Of a DNA stretch of 64,000 bases, positions 58,617 through 64,000 are shown piece after piece; the stretch's first letter is position 1, and every line of letters starts with the position of its first letter. The position numbers and the translations under genes were made by a program. Origin of the DNA: Buttiauxella agrestis (lineage in GTDB: Bacteria > Pseudomonadota > Gammaproteobacteria > Enterobacterales > Enterobacteriaceae); assembly GCF_900446255.1 (NCBI RefSeq), contig NZ_UIGI01000001.1, forward strand, positions 3,250,763-3,314,762, written 5' to 3'. Below the pieces are notes generated by a model. That model ran no database searches. It saw only the letters and a program-made list of their open reading frames with translations, and was not told the origin of the DNA.

Positions 58617-59903
58617 CTACGCGAGAGTGCTGATGCGTGCTAATTGTTCAAAGTAGTCCGGGAAGGTTTTGGCTGTACATTTCGGGTCAAGAATCGTGAC
58701 CGGTGTGTCCGACAATGCCACCAGCGAGAAACACATCGCCATGCGGTGATCATTATAAGTCCCGATTTCTGCAACTTGTAACTGAGCGGGGGGAGTCACA
58801 GTGATGTAATCTTCGCCCTCTTCCACCACCGCTCCAACTTTGCGCAACTCTGTGGCCATTGCGCTCAGGCGGTCAGTCTCTTTCACGCGCCAGTTATAAA
58901 TATTGCGCAAAGTTGTAGTACCTTTAGCAAACAAAGCCGCAGTTGCAATGGTCATCGCTGCATCAGGGATATGGTTCATATCCATATCAATAGCGTTGAG
59001 TTCTCCGCGTTCGCAGGCGATGAAATCCTCTCCCCACGTCACTTTTGCACCCATTGCTTCGAGCACATCAGCAAAGCGAATATCACCCTGGACGCTATTG
59101 CGCCCGATACCGGTCACTTTTACCGTGCCGCCTTTAATGGCACCAGCTGCGAGGAAATAGGACGCAGATGAAGCATCACCTTCCACCAGATAAGCGCCAG
59201 GTGAGGTGTACTGTTGGCTGCCACGAATCACAAAACTACGGTAATCCCGGTTTTCAACTTCTACACCGAAGGTTTTCATCAGGTGTAGTGTGATGTCGAT
59301 ATAAGGTTTCGATACCAACTCACCTTTAATGGTGATTTCGGTGTCGTTTGCTGCCAGCGGCGCCGTCATTAAGAGTGCGGTCAAGAACTGACTGGAAACA
59401 CTGCCATCGACTGAAACCTGCCCGCCACTAAAACCACCACGCAGACGCAACGGCGGATAGTTCTCTTGCTCCAGGTAATCAATCTGTGCGCCGCCCTGGC
59501 GTAAAGCATCAACCAAATGGCCGATTGGGCGTTCTTTCATTCGCGGTTCACCCGTCAGCACGATGTTGTTACTGCCCAGACACAATGCTGCCGCCAGTGG
59601 GCGCATTGCTGTACCCGCATTACCTAAAAACAGTTCCAGCTCACCTGAGGCTTGTAACGGGCCACCCATTCCTGTGACTTCACAACGCGTACGATCGGCG
59701 GAAAGTGTATAACTCACCCCCATGGCTTTCAGCGCGTTAAGCATGTGACGCACATCGTCACTATCCAGCAAATTAGTCAGTTCGGTAGTGCCATTAGCCA
59801 GCGCTGCAAGTAGCAGTGCTCGGTTAGAAACACTTTTTGAACCTGGGAGGTTAATTGTGCCGTCGACCAATGCGATGGGTTGTAACGTCAGGGATTCCAG
59901 CAT
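58617..59903 (-). CDS. aroA: EPSP synthase (3-phosphoshikimate 1-carboxyvinyltransferase)
   Basis: Sixth step of the shikimate pathway, joining shikimate-3-phosphate and PEP; the target of glyphosate. The 428 residues (E. coli 427) have the substrate-loop [15 protein letters not shown] (about 21-35) and the class I active-site motif [13 protein letters not shown] (91-103), with the sensitivity-determining Gly and Pro retained (G97, P102). It follows serC on the same strand with a terminator-like hairpin between them. Confidence 0.98.
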   Translation of the reverse strand: MLESLTLQPIALVDGTINLPGSKSVSNRALLLAALANGTTELTNLLDSDDVRHMLNALKAMGVSYTLSADRTRCEVTGMGGPLQASGELELFLGNAGTAMRPLAAALCLGSNNIVLTGEPRMKERPIGHLVDALRQGGAQIDYLEQENYPPLRLRGGFSGGQVSVDGSVSSQFLTALLMTAPLAANDTEITIKGELVSKPYIDITLHLMKTFGVEVENRDYRSFVIRGSQQYTSPGAYLVEGDASSASYFLAAGAIKGGTVKVTGIGRNSVQGDIRFADVLEAMGAKVTWGEDFIACERGELNAIDMDMNHIPDAAMTIATAALFAKGTTTLRNIYNWRVKETDRLSAMATELRKVGAVVEEGEDYITVTPPAQLQVAEIGTYNDHRMAMCFSLVALSDTPVTILDPKCTAKTFPDYFEQLARISTLA

Positions 59904-59933
59904 GGGGAAAATACTCTCAACTCAAAACAGAAT

Positions 59934-59960
59934 AAAAACCCCGCGAAGCATGTCGCGGGG
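59934..59960 (-). terminator. serC-aroA intercistronic terminator/attenuator
   Basis: CCCCGCGA (59939-59946), loop AGCATG, TCGCGGGG (59953-59960), followed on the minus strand by TTTTTA. It has the form of a full intrinsic terminator inside an operon, as in E. coli serC-aroA, and would lower aroA expression relative to serC. Confidence 0.88.
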
Positions 59961-59980
59961 ATAATCACAACTAACAGCAA

Positions 59981-61066
59981 TTAACCGTGGCGACGTTCAA
60001 AATCGACCATAAAGTTGGTTAATGCTTTAACGCCTTCAAGCGGCATGGCGTTATAGATAGAGGCACGCATCCCACCGACAACGCGGTGGCCTTTCAGCGC
60101 ATGCAGACCCGCAGCAAAGGACTCTTCGAGGAACAGTTTATCCAGTGCGCTGTCTGCCAACTGGAATGGCACGTTCATGCGTGAACGGTTCGCCGAAGCA
60201 ACATCGTTACGATAGAAATCGCTTTTATCAATCACGCCGTACAACAGTTCTGCTTTCGCCCGATTGATTTTATCCATCGCTTCAACGCCGCCCTGCTCTT
60301 TCAGCCATTTAAACACCAGACCTGAAAGATACCAGGCGAAGGTTGGCGGGGTGTTAAACATAGAATCATTGTCATTAAGCACGGTGTAATCAAGAATCGA
60401 CGGGCACGCTTTATGCGCCTTACCGAGCAAATCTTCACGCACGATGACCAGCGTCAGACCCGCCGGGCCGATGTTCTTCTGCGCGCCAGCGTAAATTACG
60501 CCAAAGCGGCTAACGTCCATCGGATGCGACAAGATAGAGGATGAGTAGTCAGCAACAACAACGGTGTCGCCAAAATCTGGCGCTTCATGAATAGCAATGC
60601 CATCAATGGTTTCGTTTGGGCAGAAATGCAGATAAGCACTGTTTTCAGAAACTTGCCATTCGCTCATCGGTTTGATGGCGCGCAGACCGTCAACAGTGAC
60701 TTTGGCATCAATAACATTGGGGTTGCAGTATTTATGCGCTTCTTTTACTGCACTGCTCGCCCAGTAGCCTCCGTCAACGTAGTCAGCGGTAGTTTTGTCA
60801 CCCAGAATATTGAGTGGAACGCCCGCGAATTGACCGCGACCACCACCGTGACAGAATAAAACTTTGTAGTTCGAGGGGATTTGCAGCAGATCGCGAAAAT
60901 CTTTTTCAGCTTCTTCAGCAACCTGAATAAACTCTTTACTGCGGTGGCTTATCTCCATTACGGAGGTGCCTAAACCTTGCCAGTCACAGAGTTCATTTTG
61001 TGCACGACGAAGTACATCAGCCGGTAGCATCGCCGGGCCGGAACTAAAATTGTATACCTGAGTCAT
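59981..61066 (-). CDS. serC: phosphoserine aminotransferase
   Basis: PLP enzyme converting 3-phosphohydroxypyruvate to phosphoserine, also acting in pyridoxine synthesis. The 361 residues (E. coli 362) start [20 protein letters not shown]. The PLP lysine is K197 in [29 protein letters not shown] is the conserved phosphate-binding part. It heads the serC-aroA operon; the gap 61067-61226 upstream should carry its promoter. Confidence 0.97.
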   Translation of the reverse strand: MTQVYNFSSGPAMLPADVLRRAQNELCDWQGLGTSVMEISHRSKEFIQVAEEAEKDFRDLLQIPSNYKVLFCHGGGRGQFAGVPLNILGDKTTADYVDGGYWASSAVKEAHKYCNPNVIDAKVTVDGLRAIKPMSEWQVSENSAYLHFCPNETIDGIAIHEAPDFGDTVVVADYSSSILSHPMDVSRFGVIYAGAQKNIGPAGLTLVIVREDLLGKAHKACPSILDYTVLNDNDSMFNTPPTFAWYLSGLVFKWLKEQGGVEAMDKINRAKAELLYGVIDKSDFYRNDVASANRSRMNVPFQLADSALDKLFLEESFAAGLHALKGHRVVGGMRASIYNAMPLEGVKALTNFMVDFERRHG

Positions 61067-61226
61067 TTCCCCTCACCACGCTTAGAGTCATAAGTTTTAC
61101 CACATATTCGGTTTTATCATTGAGATGCTGAGGCTGCAATGGTTAATACGGCATGGTGCGGTAATGTGCGCAAAATCACACAACAGAATCAACTAATCGT
61201 TGAATTAAACACCCGATAAACGCCCG

Positions 61227-61919
61227 TCAGGTGACTCGTGTTGCCGTGCTGGCTTTGACCCATTGATGATGTTTACAGCGTGGACAGAGAGTTTTTGTTC
61301 CCGCGTTTAACGTCACTACTTCACTACATCGAATACAGGCGTATTCCCCATCCTCCGGAACCCTCTCGAAGCGCTCGCTACAATACTCAGGCAATATAGA
61401 TAAACCCGGCCTGACCAACTCATCCGGGAAGTAATAGACGCTAATCTGTCCGTTAGTTTCTAATATCGCCAGCCGAACCTGCCCCAAATGCTCTACGCCA
61501 TGTAGGCGTAGTTCCATGAAGAACTCAAATTCGGTCATGTTTTGAGCCTTCATTTTTTCCCAGGCAAACTCACCTTCTTCTATAATTACCGCGGGTTTTC
61601 CTTCCAGCAGATTTTCAAGTTTTTCACTGTGGCTCATCAACCACATCGCCAGACGATATAAGCATGCGAGAGTCATGAATACGACGAAAACAGGCAGCAT
61701 CGGCACATCGTCATAAAACGCCACATCACCTGCCGCTGAGCCAAGAGTCAGGATTATCAACACTTCAAACAACGACATCTGCCTTACGCCACGCCGCCCG
61801 GTTATCTTTAAAAACAGGAACACGAGTACAAAGGTGTAAAGGCTACGAAAAGCCACTTCCCACAGAAAATCTAAAGGGACTTTGTCTAGCGCCATCCGCT
61901 GGAGATCAAAACTCTTCAT
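61227..61919 (-). CDS. ycaP: YcaP, DUF421 membrane protein
   Basis: A 230-residue inner-membrane protein of the YetF/DUF421 family, function unproven. Three hydrophobic segments lie at about 20-40, 50-70 and 75-95, followed by a soluble domain. The C-terminal part carries two Cys pairs, CIRC and CPRC (about 198-218), suggesting a zinc ribbon. It is divergent from ycaO and upstream of serC on the same strand. Confidence 0.94.
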   Translation of the reverse strand: MKSFDLQRMALDKVPLDFLWEVAFRSLYTFVLVFLFLKITGRRGVRQMSLFEVLIILTLGSAAGDVAFYDDVPMLPVFVVFMTLACLYRLAMWLMSHSEKLENLLEGKPAVIIEEGEFAWEKMKAQNMTEFEFFMELRLHGVEHLGQVRLAILETNGQISVYYFPDELVRPGLSILPEYCSERFERVPEDGEYACIRCSEVVTLNAGTKTLCPRCKHHQWVKASTATRVT

Positions 61920-62057
61920 TTATACCGCCATAACAGTAGGTTACTGACAATAAGCATAGCCTGTTATGCTAAGGCCGCCTGCTTGCCGCTGGCGATAGCG
62001 TCAGTTGGCTAAAACCCGTATCATTGCGCGCTTTGCGTACGACAAAAGTGAAACCTC

Positions 62058-63815
62058 ATGACTCAAACCTTTATTCCTGGCAAAGATGCCGCTCTGGAAG
62101 ACTCCATCGCTCGCTTCCAGACCAAACTTGCCGATCTTGGCTTTAATATAGAAGAAGCCTCCTGGTTAAATCCGGTCCCTAACGTCTGGTCCGTTCATAT
62201 TCGTGATAAAGACAGCGCACTGTGCTTCACCAATGGTAAGGGTGCGACTAAAAAAGCAGCGTTAGCATCCGCGTTGGGCGAATATTTCGAACGCCTGTCG
62301 ACCAATTACTTCTTCGCTGATTTCTGGTTGGGCAAAACCATTGCCAATGGCCCGTTTGTGCATTATCCAAACGAGAAGTGGTTCCCGATTCCTGAAGACG
62401 AGCAGTTGCCAGAAGGTATTCTCGACGACCATCTGCGTGCGTTCTACGATCCTGAAAACGAAGTCACCGCAGGCATGCTGATTGACCTGCAATCAGGTAA
62501 TGAAGATCGCGGGATCTGCGCCCTTCCATTTACCCGTCAATCCGATCAAGAAACGGTCTATATTCCGATGAACATCATCGGGAATTTGTATGTTTCTAAT
62601 GGGATGTCTGCAGGGAACACCGCAAACGAAGCCCGTGTTCAGGGACTTTCTGAAGTTTTTGAGCGTTACATTAAAAACCGCATTATCGCGGAAAGCATTA
62701 GCCTGCCGGAAATCCCACAGGAAGTGTTGGCTCGCTATCCTGGTGTGGTTGAATCCATTGCCACGCTGGAAGCTGAAGGTTTCCCAATCTTCGCTTATGA
62801 CGGTTCGTTGGGCGGCAAATATCCGGTTATCTGCGTTGTGCTATTCAACCCAGCAAACGGAACCTGTTTTGCTTCCTTCGGTGCGCATCCTGATTTTGGT
62901 GTTGCGCTAGAGCGTACCGTGACTGAACTGCTTCAGGGCCGCGGTCTGAAAGACCTGGACGTGTTCACTCCGCCTACTTTTGATGACGAAGAAGTGGCCG
63001 AACACGCGAACCTGGAAACTCACTTCATTGACTCAAGCGGCCTGATTTCCTGGGATATGTTCAAGCAGGATGCTGACTATCCGTTTGTTGACTGGAGTTT
63101 CTCCGGCACAACAGAAGAAGAATTCGCCACTTTGATGGCCATCTTTGACGCAGAAGATCAAGAAGTGTACATCGCCGATTACCAGCATCTGGATGTTTAC
63201 GCTTGCCGTATCATCGTGCCTGGAATGTCCGATATCTATCCCGCGGAAGATTTGCTGCTTGCCAATAACAATATGGGTTATCACCTGCGCGACACCATTC
63301 TGGCGCTGCCAGGAAGTGAGTGGGAAAAACAGGATTATCTGGGTCTCATCTCGCAGTTAGATGAAGAGGGTCATGATGATTTCACCCGTGTGCGTGAACT
63401 GCTCGGTCTGGCTACCGGCAAAGACAACGGTTGGTACACCCTACGTATTGGCGAGCTCAAAGCTATGCTGGCATTAGCGGGTGGTGATACCGAACAGGCG
63501 CTTATCTGGACTGAATGGACAATGGAGTTCAACGCCTCTATTTTCAGCCCTGAGCGTGCGAACTACTATCGCTGCCTGCAAACCCTGCTGTTACTGGCGA
63601 TGGAAGAAGACCGCCAACCACTGCAATATCTGAATGGCTTCGTACGTATGTACGGCGCAGAAACAGTCGAAGCAGCAAGTGCTGCGCTGAGCGGTGAAGC
63701 ACCATTCTATGGCTTGCAAGCTGTAGACAGCGATCTGAAAGCTTTCCCAGCCCATCAGGCATTGTTAGGCGCGTATGAAAAACTGCAACGCGCAAAAGCG
63801 GCTTTTTGGAAATAA
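62058..63815 (+). CDS. ycaO: YcaO, RimO-associated ATP-dependent cyclodehydratase-like protein
   Basis: YcaO-superfamily protein; in E. coli it aids RimO in beta-methylthiolation of ribosomal protein S12. The 585 residues (E. coli 586) contain the YcaO ATP-binding domain (about 55-400), with KGATKKAALASALGEYFERL at about 60-79 and GLSEVFERY, and a C-terminal helical TPR-like region (about 430-585). No peptide precursor, flavin dehydrogenase or E1-like partner is nearby, so this is the non-natural-product type. A terminator follows, before the expected focA. Confidence 0.95.
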   Translation: MTQTFIPGKDAALEDSIARFQTKLADLGFNIEEASWLNPVPNVWSVHIRDKDSALCFTNGKGATKKAALASALGEYFERLSTNYFFADFWLGKTIANGPFVHYPNEKWFPIPEDEQLPEGILDDHLRAFYDPENEVTAGMLIDLQSGNEDRGICALPFTRQSDQETVYIPMNIIGNLYVSNGMSAGNTANEARVQGLSEVFERYIKNRIIAESISLPEIPQEVLARYPGVVESIATLEAEGFPIFAYDGSLGGKYPVICVVLFNPANGTCFASFGAHPDFGVALERTVTELLQGRGLKDLDVFTPPTFDDEEVAEHANLETHFIDSSGLISWDMFKQDADYPFVDWSFSGTTEEEFATLMAIFDAEDQEVYIADYQHLDVYACRIIVPGMSDIYPAEDLLLANNNMGYHLRDTILALPGSEWEKQDYLGLISQLDEEGHDDFTRVRELLGLATGKDNGWYTLRIGELKAMLALAGGDTEQALIWTEWTMEFNASIFSPERANYYRCLQTLLLLAMEEDRQPLQYLNGFVRMYGAETVEAASAALSGEAPFYGLQAVDSDLKAFPAHQALLGAYEKLQRAKAAFWK

Positions 63816-63840
63816 AGTAATAAACCATGAGTAAAGGTAC

Positions 63841-63858
63841 GTAAACCATAAGGTTTAC
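63841..63858 (+). other. short hairpin downstream of ycaO
   Basis: GTAAACC (63841-63847), loop ATAA, GGTTTAC (63852-63858), without T-run; it sits just upstream of the main terminator. Confidence 0.45.
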
Positions 63859-63866
63859 GCTATATT

Positions 63867-63896
63867 ACGGGGCTATTTTTATTGCCCCGTGTTTTT
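63867..63896 (+). terminator. ycaO intrinsic terminator
   Basis: ACGGGGC (63867-63873), 10-nt loop, GCCCCGT (63884-63890), then GTTTTTATTG. Confidence 0.85.
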
Positions 63897-64000
63897 ATTG
63901 TCACCGCAATAATTTCATATGTGACTCAATAGTTAAATATTAGTAAAATATTATTATTTTAAAACAATAAATATTGTTGCCAAATTATAGAAATACTCCA
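63897..64000 (+). promoter_or_regulatory. AT-rich region, expected focA-pflB upstream sequence
   Basis: No gene is seen. By synteny focA and pflB should follow on the plus strand. The sequence is very AT-rich, as in the multi-promoter pfl region of E. coli, but no FNR or ArcA site is claimed. Confidence 0.35.

Noticed and set aside
62058-63815. YcaO as part of a thiazole/oxazole peptide biosynthesis cluster
   Set aside because: No precursor peptide, dehydrogenase or E1-like partner nearby; full synteny with the RimO-associated E. coli ycaO.
1-64000. matS sites for MatP, CRISPR arrays, tRNA genes, phage or insertion sequences
   Set aside because: A scan by eye found no GTGACRNYGTCAC, no regularly spaced repeats, no cloverleaf genes, and no transposase or integrase frames; a computed scan would be more reliable.

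Overview
This window is a 64 kb block of conserved enterobacterial chromosome. Almost every gene is recognisable by comparison with Escherichia coli K-12 proteins recalled from memory, and the gene order is that of the E. coli helD to focA region read in the opposite direction. The species is not E. coli. OmpF, OmpA, Sxy and SulA differ clearly, an ERIC repeat sits between pncB and asnS, and pyrD lies directly beside ssuE where E. coli K-12 carries a fimbrial operon. It is a member of Enterobacterales, most likely Enterobacteriaceae, with the genus unresolved. There is no prophage, insertion sequence, CRISPR array, tRNA or rRNA that I can see.

Layout. 1-4.7 kb: helD (its 3' end lies outside the window), yccF, yccS, sxy. 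4.8-7.4 kb: sulA with a near-perfect LexA box, ompA with its long leader, matP. 7.5-10.2 kb: lonH (ycbZ), fabA with FadR- and FabR-like operators, and the 55-residue rmf. 10.4-17.9 kb on the minus strand: rlmL, uup, pqiA, pqiB, pqiC, tightly packed. 18-21 kb: ycbX, zapC, pyrD with its pyrimidine-responsive leader and a PurR box. 21.1-25.4 kb: the ssuEADCB sulfonate operon. 25.4-31.2 kb: pepN, pncB, the ERIC element, asnS. 31.2-34.4 kb: ompF with a long upstream region, aspC. 34.4-37.7 kb: gloC, mepK, ldtD. 37.9-45.1 kb: the cmoM-mukF-mukE-mukB operon. 45.3-49.3 kb: elyC, ycbJ, kdsB, ycaR, ycaQ. 49.3-57.5 kb on the minus strand: cmk, rpsA, ihfB, comEC, msbA, lpxK. 57.7-63.8 kb: ycaL, aroA, serC, ycaP, ycaO. 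The window ends in the AT-rich region where focA-pflB would be expected next.

Functional themes. Envelope biology dominates: OmpA and OmpF porins, PqiABC lipid transport, LdtD and MepK peptidoglycan remodelling, ElyC, and MsbA/LpxK/KdsB for lipopolysaccharide. Chromosome and division control are represented by MatP, MukBEF, ZapC, SulA and IHF-beta. Translation and ribosome genes include rpsA, rmf, rlmL, uup, asnS, cmoM and ycaO. Metabolic genes are fabA, pyrD, pncB, aspC, serC, aroA and ssu.

I found no clearly undescribed multigene system. The observations most worth checking are an OmpF constriction loop in which the usual PEF is VVW (losing the eyelet glutamate), a YcbJ protein with a phosphotransferase-like fold but degenerate catalytic motifs, a GAAA-loop hairpin in the sxy leader, an in-frame upstream ATG in the ompA leader, a 14-bp hairpin over the cmk stop codon, and the ERIC element and dense palindrome between operons.
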